NCBI RefSeq assembly: GCF_900112005.1
Contig: NZ_FOKK01000026.1
Coordinates: 1-54,592 of the forward strand
DNA: 54,592 nt
Origin: Algoriphagus aquimarinus
GTDB lineage: Bacteria > Bacteroidota > Bacteroidia > Cytophagales > Cyclobacteriaceae
Reading direction: 5' to 3'
The position numbers and the translations under genes are program-made. Under the pieces are notes generated by a model. The model was given only the letters and a program-made list of their open reading frames with translations, searched no databases and was not told where the DNA came from. This document shows positions 43,931 through 54,203 of the stretch, piece after piece. Each line of letters opens with the position of its first letter. Positions within the stretch are counted from its first letter, which is position 1.

Positions 43931-46900
43931 ATGAAGCATGATTCCCGCCGCCTGATCATCTTGATCAGTATTTTCTCTCTTCTTGCCGTATTGATCCTTA
44001 ATTTCTTTTTCTTCCAGAAAAATGAACAGGATACTTATTTGCAAGCTTTGCAGGATCGTGTTCAAGCTGTTGATAAGGAATTTGATGAGGATTTCATTCA
44101 AATTCTCATGGATATCAGACCTGATGACAGTTTAAGTTTTGGTCAAATTAGTACACCTATTCATCGACATCCTTTTTTTATTCTTAGTCCAGAAAAAGAC
44201 CTGTTGTATTGGTCAGATTTTACGCTAACACTGGATTTCTCTCAAGTAGATCTCTTGAAGGAGTATCAATTGCTAGAAGACCCTTATGGTACGCTTCTAC
44301 TAAAGACTCGAAAAGTCAAAAGAAATGGTGCTGAATATGTCATGCTTCATGTACTTCGTTTGATTTGGCCGGGAAATATTGAAAACAACTACCTGATCAC
44401 TGGAGCAAATCCATCCATCTTTGGGAATGGTCGATTCGAGCTTTTTACCAATCCTGATGAAGCCACATCCATAGTTAAGAACCCTGCTGGCATACCTCTT
44501 TTTGGGATCAATTTCTTGTTTGGTTACAGTCCGGCGGGCAGGGTGGTAAATCCTGCAATCTTGATTTTTTTTACTTCAGTCTTTCTGCTTTACTTTATTT
44601 TAAGCTCTGATTTTGTGTTGAGCAAGTGGAAGTCTGGGAGAAGATGGCAGGCAATCGGGTACGCAATTTTTGTCCTTGGAGCATTTAGAATGATGATGCT
44701 ATTGCTCGATTTTCCAGGGAACTACCTCAATTTGGCATTGTTCGATGTAGCTAATTATGCATCATCGTGGTTTAACCCGAGTTTGGGAGATTTATTGATC
44801 AATACGCTCTGTGCAGTTTTGATTTTAGCTATGGTGATCTACCAGCTAGCATCAAAGACGATGCATGAAAAGATTAAAGTACTCAAAACTCCTAATGAGT
44901 TTCATGTCTTTTTTATTTTCTCATTACTAGTGAGCTCGGGTTGTGTGTACATGGTATGGTCTCTACCCCGGGATTTGATTATCAATTCACAGTGGGCATT
45001 AGATATCAGTTCCATTCCCCAATTTGATTTATTCAAAGGGATTAGCTTTTTCATGCTTTTCCTTTGGGGTGCTATTTACGTTTTACTTTCGCTGACACTT
45101 TTAAGTTTGCTTTTAGAGATCAATCAGCGCAAGCAAGAGTATTATAAATGGATAGCGATAATTGGCATTCCTGTCGCGGGCTTATTATTCTTTTTTACCA
45201 TCTGGGGAGCAGTTGTTTGGCTGATTCACCTCGCGTTTTTGGTCACTATCATTCGTTTGGAGCTATTCAAAAATGCATTTAAACTCGGTTTAGATACATT
45301 CCTAACGTTCTTCTTTGCCTGTCTGGTGACAGCGACTATCGCGGGGATAAGCATTTTTCAGACGGAGAAAGGTGAATTAATTCAATCTAAAACTCGATTT
45401 GCAAATCAAAATCTCATCGAAAATGATGTGATGACTGAGTTTTTCTTAGGAGAAATTTTCACACGTATCAAGAATGATTTATTCATTCAAAATAGAATAG
45501 CTGATCCACTTTTCTCTAAAGAACCTATAGCAACTAAAATACGGCGGATTTATCTGGATAATTACTTTGATCAGTTTGAAGTTCAGCTCCGTATTTTCAA
45601 TACTGCAGGGCAGCAAATACAAGGGGCAGGAGCAGACGAGAGCCTCAAGGAGATGCGATTGGAATTTATCAAAAGCGATTATGCTACTAGTGTAAAGGAT
45701 CTGTATTTTATACGTGGTAATGAGTCTAACAGTGGAAATCGTTTTATCGCTTTTGTTCCGATGAGCAAAGAAGGTTCATCCCTAGGAACAATCTTTCTTG
45801 AACTTCGACAGCTACGTGTACAGCCGACAAGTGTATATCCTAAATTGCTTTTGGATAAGAAGTACAACGACAAGCTAGATCCTGTCCTTTATGATTATGC
45901 TATTTTCAAAGAAGGGGAGTTCATAAGAAACTCAGGTTCATTTAATTACATGAGCAAGGGGTTTGAACGAGTTTTGACACGAAATGCTTTGTTGATTGAG
46001 GGAGTTCATCAAAACGGATATCATCATTTTGGAATAAAAAATGGAGAAGAGCTGATTATAGTTTCTTCAAGAAATGTCCCTCTAGCTCATTTCTTTGGTA
46101 ATATTTCGTTGTTTTTTGTGCTTTTCGTGATCATGACCTTTTTGACCATCTTGATCAACACCTTGTTTACAGGAGTGAGGAATTTTGAGTTCAATTATTC
46201 TACTAAGCTTCAACTTTACCTCAATTTCGCTTTCTTCTTCCCGATTATTATTATCAGTATCATCACTATAGGATTATTGGCAAATAGCTATCGCGAGGAT
46301 TTAGACCGTCAGTATATACAAAAAGCAGCTTTGATCAGAGGGAATTTGGGGAGCTTTCTGAATAACCAAAAACCTGCTGATGTGGACAGCGATGAGCTTA
46401 ATGAAGAGGTGAATGAGCTCGCCAATACAACCGCAAGTGATATTCACCTGTACAATGTGTCGGGCAAGCTAGAGTCTACTAACCGTCCCAATATTTTTGA
46501 CAAGAAAATACTGGCTCCACTCATCAATCCAAAAGCAATAGCCGAAATCGAGGAAATGGGGCAAAGTCAGTATCTGGCGGAAGAGCAAATTGGAAAGCTA
46601 CGGTATAAGGCAGTTTATCTTTCTATTCCTGCTACGGCTAGCCAAGAGAATTTAGGGATTTTGGCTGTGCCCTTTTTTGAATCAGAAACAGAATTGAATA
46701 CGCTGATCGCAGATGTGTTGAGTAATATCTTCAATGCCTTTGTTGTGATTTTCATTCTGTTCTTATTCGTTTCCTACTTTGTTTCGACCAATCTTACTTT
46801 TCCCTTTAAGTTGCTTACGCAAAAGCTAAAAGCTACTAATTTGGAGAATAACGAGCCTATGTATTGGGGTTCTAAAGATGAAATTGGCTTGTTGGTTAAT

Positions 46901-47635
46901 GAATACAACAACATGCTTTTCAAACTGGAAAATTCTAAGAAAGTGCTTGCCTCTACAGAGAAAGAATCTGCCTGGCGTGAGATGGCGAAGCAAGTTGCCC
47001 ATGAGATCAAGAATCCATTGACTCCGATGAAGCTTACTTTGCAGCACTTGATTCGCCTTCAAGAAGCGGGTAGGTTAGATGATGCGGAAAAGCTAAAAAG
47101 ATCATTGGAAACGTTGATTCACCAAGTGGATGCACTAAGTGGTATTGCGTCATCTTTTTCCACTTTTGCCAAAATGCCTCTACCGAATAATGAATTGATG
47201 AATTTCAAATCAGTGCTGAATCAGGTCCTAGAGCTATTTAGTGGTGATCAGCAGGTTGAATTGATTTTTCAGGACGATTCCTTTACACAGCATATCCCAA
47301 TTATGGGAGATGATAAGCTTTTCGGAAGAGTAATATCCAATTTGGTTATTAATGGTATTCAAGCTGTGGAACCGGGTGTGAAACCTGTTATTAGAATTTG
47401 GCTTTGGATGACCGATCAGGCTGTTTTCCTTGAAATCACAGACAACGGAAAAGGGATTTCTGAGGACTTGAAGGATAAGATTTTCATTCCTAATTTCTCC
47501 ACCAAGTCTACAGGGTCTGGTTTAGGATTGGCTATCGCAAAAAGTGGAGTAGAGACAGCTGGCGGCAAAATCTGGTTTGAAACTGAGCTTGGGAAAGGAA
47601 CCACATTCTATCTCACCTTTCCATTGATGGGTTAA
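43931..47635 (+). CDS. large membrane histidine kinase, NtrY-like
   Basis: A 1234-residue sensor kinase. Residues 1-470 hold a first helix (8-28), an extracytoplasmic segment and then about seven closely spaced helices; residues 480-730 are a second soluble sensor region; two more helices (about 730-755, 785-808) and a further one (about 935-960) precede a HAMP-like linker. The H-box is AHEIKNPLTPMKL with phospho-acceptor H1024. The ATPase domain shows NLVINGIQAV, DNGKGISE and GSGLGLAIAKS. Sequence around the H-box resembles NtrY. No response regulator gene is adjacent, so its partner is elsewhere. Confidence 0.92.
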   Translation: MKHDSRRLIILISIFSLLAVLILNFFFFQKNEQDTYLQALQDRVQAVDKEFDEDFIQILMDIRPDDSLSFGQISTPIHRHPFFILSPEKDLLYWSDFTLTLDFSQVDLLKEYQLLEDPYGTLLLKTRKVKRNGAEYVMLHVLRLIWPGNIENNYLITGANPSIFGNGRFELFTNPDEATSIVKNPAGIPLFGINFLFGYSPAGRVVNPAILIFFTSVFLLYFILSSDFVLSKWKSGRRWQAIGYAIFVLGAFRMMMLLLDFPGNYLNLALFDVANYASSWFNPSLGDLLINTLCAVLILAMVIYQLASKTMHEKIKVLKTPNEFHVFFIFSLLVSSGCVYMVWSLPRDLIINSQWALDISSIPQFDLFKGISFFMLFLWGAIYVLLSLTLLSLLLEINQRKQEYYKWIAIIGIPVAGLLFFFTIWGAVVWLIHLAFLVTIIRLELFKNAFKLGLDTFLTFFFACLVTATIAGISIFQTEKGELIQSKTRFANQNLIENDVMTEFFLGEIFTRIKNDLFIQNRIADPLFSKEPIATKIRRIYLDNYFDQFEVQLRIFNTAGQQIQGAGADESLKEMRLEFIKSDYATSVKDLYFIRGNESNSGNRFIAFVPMSKEGSSLGTIFLELRQLRVQPTSVYPKLLLDKKYNDKLDPVLYDYAIFKEGEFIRNSGSFNYMSKGFERVLTRNALLIEGVHQNGYHHFGIKNGEELIIVSSRNVPLAHFFGNISLFFVLFVIMTFLTILINTLFTGVRNFEFNYSTKLQLYLNFAFFFPIIIISIITIGLLANSYREDLDRQYIQKAALIRGNLGSFLNNQKPADVDSDELNEEVNELANTTASDIHLYNVSGKLESTNRPNIFDKKILAPLINPKAIAEIEEMGQSQYLAEEQIGKLRYKAVYLSIPATASQENLGILAVPFFESETELNTLIADVLSNIFNAFVVIFILFLFVSYFVSTNLTFPFKLLTQKLKATNLENNEPMYWGSKDEIGLLVNEYNNMLFKLENSKKVLASTEKESAWREMAKQVAHEIKNPLTPMKLTLQHLIRLQEAGRLDDAEKLKRSLETLIHQVDALSGIASSFSTFAKMPLPNNELMNFKSVLNQVLELFSGDQQVELIFQDDSFTQHIPIMGDDKLFGRVISNLVINGIQAVEPGVKPVIRIWLWMTDQAVFLEITDNGKGISEDLKDKIFIPNFSTKSTGSGLGLAIAKSGVETAGGKIWFETELGKGTTFYLTFPLMG

Positions 47636-47681
47636 TTCATCTTTTTACTACCTTCAAATCAAAAGGCGTTTCTGAGTGAGC

Positions 47682-50600
47682 ATGAGAGTTTGGCTACTTT
47701 TCTGGGTTTTATTGCTTGGCTTTTTTACTTCGGTAAAAGCTCAGGAGAAATGCCGATGGGTAGATCCAAGGGGTTTTGTTAATCCAACGGTAGTAGATTC
47801 GCTTTCGGTACTTGAGGAGACCCTGAGGATAACTGATAAAAATGGGGCCTCGTATGACTTCAAGTATGAGCTCAGCACAAATAAACTTCAGGTGATTTTT
47901 GATGTTGAATCTATTCCAGATTCACTTTTGCTTTGCTATCGGACTTTTTCACTACGTCTTGATCAGCCAATTGCCCACAGAACTTTGTTTGCAGATTATG
48001 ACTCCACAGCCCGGTTCAAGGATAACCGAATGTCAGAATTGCCTGCCTTTGACTTTCGGGAGGAGCTTTTCCCTACAAACAACCTTTATAAATCAGGAAG
48101 TCTTACACGTGGGATTTCCTTCGGAAATACTCAAAATGTATTCGTCAACTCGGCGCTAAACCTTCAGCTTGAAGGTGATATTTCTGAAAACCTAAAGATT
48201 CGTGCAAGCATCACGGATCAAAATGTTCCTTTCCAGCCAGAGGGAAATACCCAGCAAATCCAGGATTTCGATAATGTACTGATCGAGCTTTATAATGATG
48301 ATTTCAGCTTGGCAGCTGGAGACGTGGTGTTGCGGCAAAGAGAATCTGAGTTTCTGCGCTATTACAAAAATGTGCAAGGGCTTCAATTTACTTCAAAGTA
48401 TAAAATGAATGAGAATTGGACTGCCAGTTCTCAAGCTTTTGCTTCTATCGCCAAAGGTAAATTTGCGTCAATTCAATTGCCGATTTTGGAAGGAGTACTC
48501 GGGCCATATAGAGTTAGTGGGCCAAATAATGAGCGATTTGTTATCATCATGGCAAATTCCGAGCGGGTATTTCTGGATGGAAAGCAACTGAAGCGTGGAT
48601 TCAATGAAGATTATGTGATTGATTATAATCAGGCAGAAATCACTTTTACTCCTAAAGTGCTAATCACACAATATTCCCGAGTTCGGGTGGATTTTGAATA
48701 TGCAGAACGCAATTATTCCCGATCTATCATCGGAGCAAATCACACCCAGTCAAACGGGAAAGTAGATGTTTACTTGAATTATTACCAAGAGAAAGACAAT
48801 AGAAACCGTCCGCTTTTTACTGATTTTTCTCAGCAGGAATTGGGACTCATGGCTTCCGTGGGAGATAGCGCAGAACTAGCAAGAATTCCACGTATAGATA
48901 GTGTAGCCTTTGATAAGAATAGGATTTTATATGCTAAAGTCACCGAATTCGATGATTTTGGAAATCCATTCGTTTATTATCAATACTCCAATGATCCTGA
49001 ATTGGCATATTATGATTTGGGGTTCTCTCTAATTGGAGCTGGACAGGGAGATTATAGACGAGCTAGCCAATTATCCAATGGAACGGTTTACGAATATGTG
49101 CCGCGTCTTAATGGTCAGCCACAAGGGAATTACTCCATTTTGTCCCAGCTTCCTCTTCCTGATAGCAAGCGAATGGTGACTGCAGGTACAAAAATCAAAC
49201 TGAACGAACATGAGAAGGTTTATACCGAACTGGCACTTTCGTCGGCGGATCAAAATCTCTTTTCTGAGTTAGATGATCTGGACAACCAAGGGCTGGGGAT
49301 GAAAGTAGGATTGCAAAGTGAAGGCAGAGAATCCTCACTTTTCAAGGGGTATACCATGAAAGCTCAGACTGAATACGAGTACAATTCCACCAACTTCAAT
49401 TTCATAGATCGATTCAGATACATTGAGTTTGATCGAGACTGGGGATTAAGCCAAGATGGGTTGCAAAACGCTGCTGCCGAGCAGTTTTTCCGAGCTGGAG
49501 TGGGTTTTACAAAAGATGCGCTCAATCGCTTTGATTATCTTTTTTACCTTAGAAATAGAGCCAATGTCCTGAATGGAACGCAGCATTCTGCCAATTGGAA
49601 TTTGCAATTGGGATCTAAAATCCGAATCAGGCAAGAATTCTTCCGGTTGAATTCTAAGCAAGATTCGCTCAATTCTGATTGGACTCGCTATTTGGGTGAT
49701 GTGAGTTATAATTCAAAAATCATCGTTCCAGGCTATCAATTTTCTCTGGATCAGAATGTCTTGAGAAATGCCGAGACTGACTCTGTGGTCAGCACGGCGA
49801 TGAACTTTAAACAGCATTTGCTCTATTTACGAAGCAATGATTCACTTAGCTATTCCTTCTTGGCAGATGCTGCCTGGAGAGAAGATAAAGCTCCATTTGC
49901 TGGGCAATTGCTAAATGACACCCGAGCTTTTACTTCCAATTTCACCTTCCGAAAGCAGTGGACTCAGCATAGTCTAAGCAGTACCTTTACTTATCGTGAG
50001 CTGGAATATTTGCAGCGCGATCTAGAATCCGAGCTCACCGTAATGGGGAAGTTGGATTATCAGGGAAGCTTGGGTAAAAACCTCATTCGAAATGAAATCT
50101 CCTATGCCATAGGAAACGGACGGGAGTTGCAGCGCGAGTTTGTCTTTTTGCCTGCACCAAATGGTGATGGTACACATACTTGGCGTGACGATAACGCAGA
50201 TGGAGTTCAGCAGTTGAATGAGTTTTACTTGGCTATCAACCCAGAAGAGAAACAATACATCAAGATTTTTGTTCCGACGGATACTTACATCCAGGCTTAC
50301 ACAAGTATTTTGAATTACAGATTTCAGGCTAAATTTCCAGAAGCATGGAAAGATGCTGGAGGCCTGCAGACTTTTCTTCATAAGTTCTCCAATACCACGA
50401 GTCTGAGTGTGGAGAAAAAAGTGACTTCAGACGACTTTGTGGATAGAATAAATCCCTTTTTGGGTGGAGTGAATCGAGAAGATATCCTCTCACTTCGACA
50501 AGTTATTAGATCTAGTTTTTTCTTCAATCGAGCTTCGGCGAAGTACGGATTTGACTTATCGTATTTCGATTCTCAATTCAAGCAGTTGCTTTCTGGAGGT

Positions 50601-51146
50601 TTTGAGGATTTGATTCAGAAAGATTGGAAGTTGAATACGCGGTATAATTTCAGTGGGCAAACTACTTTGAGGATTTTGGCTGGAACAGGTAATCGACTTT
50701 CTTCTTCTGATTTCTTAGACAATAGGAACTACACGATTTCCCAAAATCAAATTGGCCCTGAGTTCTCTTGGCAGCCAACACCATATTTCAGGACTACAGG
50801 AACTTACTTTTTCACAGGAAAAGTCAATACGGCAAATATTGAATTCAAAGAAAAAGCTCAACTACACCAAATAGGATTAGATCTTCGCTTTTCTAGGGCA
50901 GTAAAGACAACCCTAACAAGTAACTTGAAATTGATTCAGATCGATTACAATGGCGTGTCTAATTCTCCGGTAGGCTATGAAATGCTACAAGCCTTGACAC
51001 CAGGAACTAATTTGACCTGGAATGTAAATTGGCTACAGAAAATAGGAGAGGGCCTTCAACTCAACTTGGTGTATGAAGGCAGAAATTCTCAAGGATTGGA
51101 TCGTATTGTGCACGTAGGGAGAATGCAAGTTTCAGCTCTGTTTTGA
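47682..51146 (+). CDS. very large outer-membrane protein, SprA-like motif
   Basis: A 1154-residue exported protein with a signal peptide (MRVWLLFWVLLLGFFTSVKAQ; ATG 47682 preferred to GTG 47676). After a 100-residue N-terminal domain comes GSLTRGISFGNTQNVFVNS and NLQLEGDISENLKI...PEGNTQQIQDFD (about 145-210), a block that recalls the large barrel protein SprA of the type IX secretion/gliding machinery. The rest is alternating beta strands, suggesting a large barrel, ending with MQVSALF. It is much shorter than SprA and its role is unknown. It follows the histidine kinase by 46 bases and may be co-transcribed. Confidence 0.75.
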   Translation: MRVWLLFWVLLLGFFTSVKAQEKCRWVDPRGFVNPTVVDSLSVLEETLRITDKNGASYDFKYELSTNKLQVIFDVESIPDSLLLCYRTFSLRLDQPIAHRTLFADYDSTARFKDNRMSELPAFDFREELFPTNNLYKSGSLTRGISFGNTQNVFVNSALNLQLEGDISENLKIRASITDQNVPFQPEGNTQQIQDFDNVLIELYNDDFSLAAGDVVLRQRESEFLRYYKNVQGLQFTSKYKMNENWTASSQAFASIAKGKFASIQLPILEGVLGPYRVSGPNNERFVIIMANSERVFLDGKQLKRGFNEDYVIDYNQAEITFTPKVLITQYSRVRVDFEYAERNYSRSIIGANHTQSNGKVDVYLNYYQEKDNRNRPLFTDFSQQELGLMASVGDSAELARIPRIDSVAFDKNRILYAKVTEFDDFGNPFVYYQYSNDPELAYYDLGFSLIGAGQGDYRRASQLSNGTVYEYVPRLNGQPQGNYSILSQLPLPDSKRMVTAGTKIKLNEHEKVYTELALSSADQNLFSELDDLDNQGLGMKVGLQSEGRESSLFKGYTMKAQTEYEYNSTNFNFIDRFRYIEFDRDWGLSQDGLQNAAAEQFFRAGVGFTKDALNRFDYLFYLRNRANVLNGTQHSANWNLQLGSKIRIRQEFFRLNSKQDSLNSDWTRYLGDVSYNSKIIVPGYQFSLDQNVLRNAETDSVVSTAMNFKQHLLYLRSNDSLSYSFLADAAWREDKAPFAGQLLNDTRAFTSNFTFRKQWTQHSLSSTFTYRELEYLQRDLESELTVMGKLDYQGSLGKNLIRNEISYAIGNGRELQREFVFLPAPNGDGTHTWRDDNADGVQQLNEFYLAINPEEKQYIKIFVPTDTYIQAYTSILNYRFQAKFPEAWKDAGGLQTFLHKFSNTTSLSVEKKVTSDDFVDRINPFLGGVNREDILSLRQVIRSSFFFNRASAKYGFDLSYFDSQFKQLLSGGFEDLIQKDWKLNTRYNFSGQTTLRILAGTGNRLSSSDFLDNRNYTISQNQIGPEFSWQPTPYFRTTGTYFFTGKVNTANIEFKEKAQLHQIGLDLRFSRAVKTTLTSNLKLIQIDYNGVSNSPVGYEMLQALTPGTNLTWNVNWLQKIGEGLQLNLVYEGRNSQGLDRIVHVGRMQVSALF

Positions 51147-51156
51147 TAAAAAAATG

Positions 51157-51164
51157 TAACTTTG
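51157..51164 (+). promoter_or_regulatory. SDR/ispG promoter -7 box
   Basis: TAACTTTG followed by C, 46 bases before the SDR start. The -33 element is poor at the normal spacing. Confidence 0.45.
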
Positions 51165-51209
51165 CGTAAGCTAAATAGTTGTCATACTAACTATTAAACT
51201 ACGAATCAA

Positions 51210-51914
51210 ATGAGCAAAAGCATCCTCGTCACTGGAGGTACCAAAGGAATAGGAAGAGCGATCATTGAGCGGTTTGCTGCTGAGGGTTTTGATATCTTCA
51301 CTTGCGCGCGAAATGAGGCTGATCTGGCTAGTTTGAAGACTTTTCTAGAAGAAAAACATAGCGGTATCAAGGTGCTAGCAATCCAGGCAGACCTTTCTAA
51401 AAAAGCAGACGTCACTAGATTTGTCAATGAAGTCAAGACTATAGGGATTCCTGATGTATTGGTGAATAATACCGGCGTATTTATCCCAGGTACTATTCAT
51501 GATGAGTCTGAAGGGAATTTCGAGTTGATGATGGAGACGAATTTGTACTCGGCTTATTACTTGACACGAGGTTTTGCTCAGGAAATGATCGCTCGTAAAT
51601 CTGGACATATTTTCAGCATCGGATCAGTAGCAGGCTTAACGGCTTACCCAAATGGTGGAAGCTATGCTGTGTCCAAATGGGCAATGCTGGGCATGACCAA
51701 ATGCCTTCGTGAGGAATTGAAACCTCATCAGATCAAAGTGACCTCAATTCTTGCTGGAGCGACTTATACTTCAAGCTGGGAGGGAGTTGATTTGCCTATC
51801 GAAAGATTCATGAAATCAGAAGATGTGGCTGAAAGTGTATGGGCTGCCTATAACCTTTCGCCCCAATCAGTTGTTGAAGAAATAGTAATCCGACCTCAAT
51901 TAGGAGATATATAA
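51210..51914 (+). CDS. short-chain dehydrogenase/reductase
   Basis: A 234-residue classical SDR with TGGTKGIGRA (NADP-binding, about 8-17), NNTG in place of NNAG, S139 (SIGSVAG) and the catalytic Y152-x3-K156 (SYAVSK). The protein probably reduces a ketone with NADPH; 3-oxoacyl-ACP reductase or sepiapterin-reductase-like activity is possible, but the substrate is not evident. ispG starts 5 bases after the stop, so they form an operon. Confidence 0.92.
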   Translation: MSKSILVTGGTKGIGRAIIERFAAEGFDIFTCARNEADLASLKTFLEEKHSGIKVLAIQADLSKKADVTRFVNEVKTIGIPDVLVNNTGVFIPGTIHDESEGNFELMMETNLYSAYYLTRGFAQEMIARKSGHIFSIGSVAGLTAYPNGGSYAVSKWAMLGMTKCLREELKPHQIKVTSILAGATYTSSWEGVDLPIERFMKSEDVAESVWAAYNLSPQSVVEEIVIRPQLGDI

Positions 51915-51919
51915 CCCAC

Positions 51920-53902
51920 ATGGAGCCACTTATCAAATCATTAGATCAGCTTTATTGCGATAGCTTGACGAGTTATTCAAGGAGAAAAACCATTCCGGTG
52001 AAAATCGGTGACGTCATCGTCGGCGGAGATAATCCTATCGTGGTGCAATCCATGACTACCGTCGATACCATGGACACCGAAGGCTCAATCGAGCAAAGTA
52101 TCCGCATGATCGAAGCAGGTTGTGAGTTGGTAAGAATCACCGCTCCTAGTATCAAAGAAGCAGAGAACCTTCGGTACATTAAGGATGGGCTTCGCAAAAG
52201 AGGTTACAATACACCGTTGGTTGCAGATATTCACTTTACTCCAAATGCAGCCGAAGTAGCTGCGAGGATCGTGGAAAAAGTACGTGTGAATCCAGGGAAT
52301 TATGCGGACAAGAAGAAATTTGAAGTAATAGAATATACAGACCTCACGTATCAAGATGAGCTGGATCGTATTCGTGAGCGGTTTTTGCCTTTGGTGAAAA
52401 TCTGTAAGGAACATGGAACAGCGATGAGAATTGGTACCAATCACGGTTCTCTTTCTGATCGAATCATGAGCAGGTATGGCGACACTCCCCTGGGAATGGT
52501 GGAGTCGGCGCTTGAGTTTTTGAGGATCTGTGAGGACGAGAATTACTTCGATATCGTCATTTCGATGAAGTCATCCAACACACAAGTGATGGTTCAAGCT
52601 TATCGATTATTGGTTGAGAAATTGGATCAAGGAGGCTTCAAGCCTTATCCTTTGCACCTCGGAGTTACAGAAGCTGGAGAAGCGGAAGACGGTAGAATCA
52701 AATCGGCTGTTGGGATCGGGACTTTGCTGGAAGACGGATTGGGAGATACGGTTCGTGTTTCCTTGACTGAAGATCCTGAGTTTGAAGCGCCAGTTGCCAA
52801 AGCATTGATTGATCGCTATGCGAACCGTGCCGGACATGCTGAGATCAAGCCTATTCAAGACTATCCTGTAAATCCATACGAGCATTTCAAGCGCAATAGC
52901 GAGGAAATATACAATTTTGGAGGACATAATGTCCCAAGAGTAATTACTGATATTTCTAAGATCGAGAAGATCTCTGAAAAGGAAATAAAGGCAGTTGGAC
53001 ATTTCTATTTGCCAGAATTGGACAAGTGGAAAATGAATGATCAGGGATGTGATTTTGTGTATTCAGGATCCAATCCTATTCCTTTTATGCTTCCAAATGG
53101 CATGAAGGAAATACAGGATTCAGCGATTTGGACTACGGGAACTGATCAGCAAAACAAGTTTCCGCTGTTTGATTTGGTAGGGTTTTCTACTACTGAGAAA
53201 TACCATGCGGAAGTTAATTTTCTGGAAATTAATGATAATCAGATAGCTGAAGCTATAGTACTTGCTTCGGGTAGAAAAGACACGGTGCTTATCCTCAAAA
53301 CTGACAATAAACATGCAATGCCTGCGATGAGGAGAGCGTTGGTGAGTTTGCTGGAAGCCGAGTCTGACATTCCTGTGATCGTAAAAGTGAGTTATCCAGA
53401 TCAATCTCAGGATGAAACGATGCTTTATGCCGCTACGGATGTAGGAGGCTTATTGATTGATGGATTGGGTGATGGGATCTTTATTTCTTTGGAAAAAGAG
53501 CAAGAACATTCTCGTGAAGAAATTCTAGAGCAAATCAAACTTCATAATTCTGTTGGTTTCGGTGTACTTCAAGCAGCGAGAACTCGAATGTCCAAGACTG
53601 AATACATTTCCTGTCCTTCTTGTGGTAGAACCTTATTTGACTTGCAGGAAACTACTGCGATGATCCGCAAGCGGACTGATCACCTGAAAGGTGTGAAGAT
53701 CGGTATCATGGGTTGTATCGTAAATGGTCCTGGAGAAATGGCAGATGCGGATTATGGCTATGTTGGTTCTGGGAAAGGAAAAATCACACTTTATAAAGGA
53801 AAGGAAGTGATGAAGCGTTCGGTTCCTTCAGAGAAAGCCGTAGATAAATTGATCGAAATCATCAAAGAAGACGGCATGTGGAACGAACCGGAGATTATTT
53901 AA
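51920..53902 (+). CDS. ispG: 4-hydroxy-3-methylbut-2-enyl diphosphate synthase, long form
   Basis: IspG (GcpE) converts MEcPP to HMBPP in the MEP isoprenoid pathway with a [4Fe-4S] cluster. At 660 residues it is the long form with an inserted domain (about 290-540) between the TIM barrel and the reductase domain, as in plants and many Bacteroidota. Cluster ligands are C565 and C568 (SCPSCGR), C599 (GCIVNGPGE) and E606. N-terminal VVQSMTTVDTMDTEGSI and RVNPGNYAD are the barrel motifs. Confidence 0.97.
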   Translation: MEPLIKSLDQLYCDSLTSYSRRKTIPVKIGDVIVGGDNPIVVQSMTTVDTMDTEGSIEQSIRMIEAGCELVRITAPSIKEAENLRYIKDGLRKRGYNTPLVADIHFTPNAAEVAARIVEKVRVNPGNYADKKKFEVIEYTDLTYQDELDRIRERFLPLVKICKEHGTAMRIGTNHGSLSDRIMSRYGDTPLGMVESALEFLRICEDENYFDIVISMKSSNTQVMVQAYRLLVEKLDQGGFKPYPLHLGVTEAGEAEDGRIKSAVGIGTLLEDGLGDTVRVSLTEDPEFEAPVAKALIDRYANRAGHAEIKPIQDYPVNPYEHFKRNSEEIYNFGGHNVPRVITDISKIEKISEKEIKAVGHFYLPELDKWKMNDQGCDFVYSGSNPIPFMLPNGMKEIQDSAIWTTGTDQQNKFPLFDLVGFSTTEKYHAEVNFLEINDNQIAEAIVLASGRKDTVLILKTDNKHAMPAMRRALVSLLEAESDIPVIVKVSYPDQSQDETMLYAATDVGGLLIDGLGDGIFISLEKEQEHSREEILEQIKLHNSVGFGVLQAARTRMSKTEYISCPSCGRTLFDLQETTAMIRKRTDHLKGVKIGIMGCIVNGPGEMADADYGYVGSGKGKITLYKGKEVMKRSVPSEKAVDKLIEIIKEDGMWNEPEII

Positions 53903-53911
53903 TTTTAATAG

Positions 53912-53944
53912 AACCCTTCGAGGTTTTAAAAACCTTGAAGGGTT
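53912..53944. repeat. palindromic intergenic repeat
   Basis: AACCCTTCGAGGTTT pairs with AAACCTTGAAGGGTT with one mismatch across a 3-base loop, starting 10 bases after ispG. It has no T run. The AACCTTGAAGGGTT type is a frequent intergenic palindrome in Bacteroidota, so it may be a repeat that also weakly terminates ispG transcription. Confidence 0.65.
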
Positions 53945-54008
53945 GCACCTCAAAGGATAGAGTTAGCCATTTACCAGTCCAATCTGTTAACCATTAAAAA
54001 TTCAAACC

Positions 54009-54203
54009 ATGTCTGATAACAATAAAGTAAAAGGGTTCTTTAATATGGGTGAATTTGGAAACTACTTCGTACGGGTTTTCCAAAAGTCTGATCCCAACCA
54101 GAAGTCTAATTACAACTTGCGAATGATGCACGGAATCAATAAGATTTCCATTGTTGTATTTCTATTGGCTATCATTTTTTGGATAGTGAAACGGTTTATA
54201 TAG
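54009..54203 (+). CDS. small single-pass membrane protein, unknown
   Basis: A 64-residue protein with a soluble, basic N-terminal half (MSDNNKVKGFFNMGEFGNYF) and one C-terminal membrane helix (about 44-61) ending KRFI. The pattern MGEFGNYFVRVF...NYNLRMMHGINKISI looks conserved rather than random and recalls short Bacteroidota-only proteins, but I know no function. It follows the repeat behind ispG by 64 bases. Confidence 0.7.
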   Translation: MSDNNKVKGFFNMGEFGNYFVRVFQKSDPNQKSNYNLRMMHGINKISIVVFLLAIIFWIVKRFI

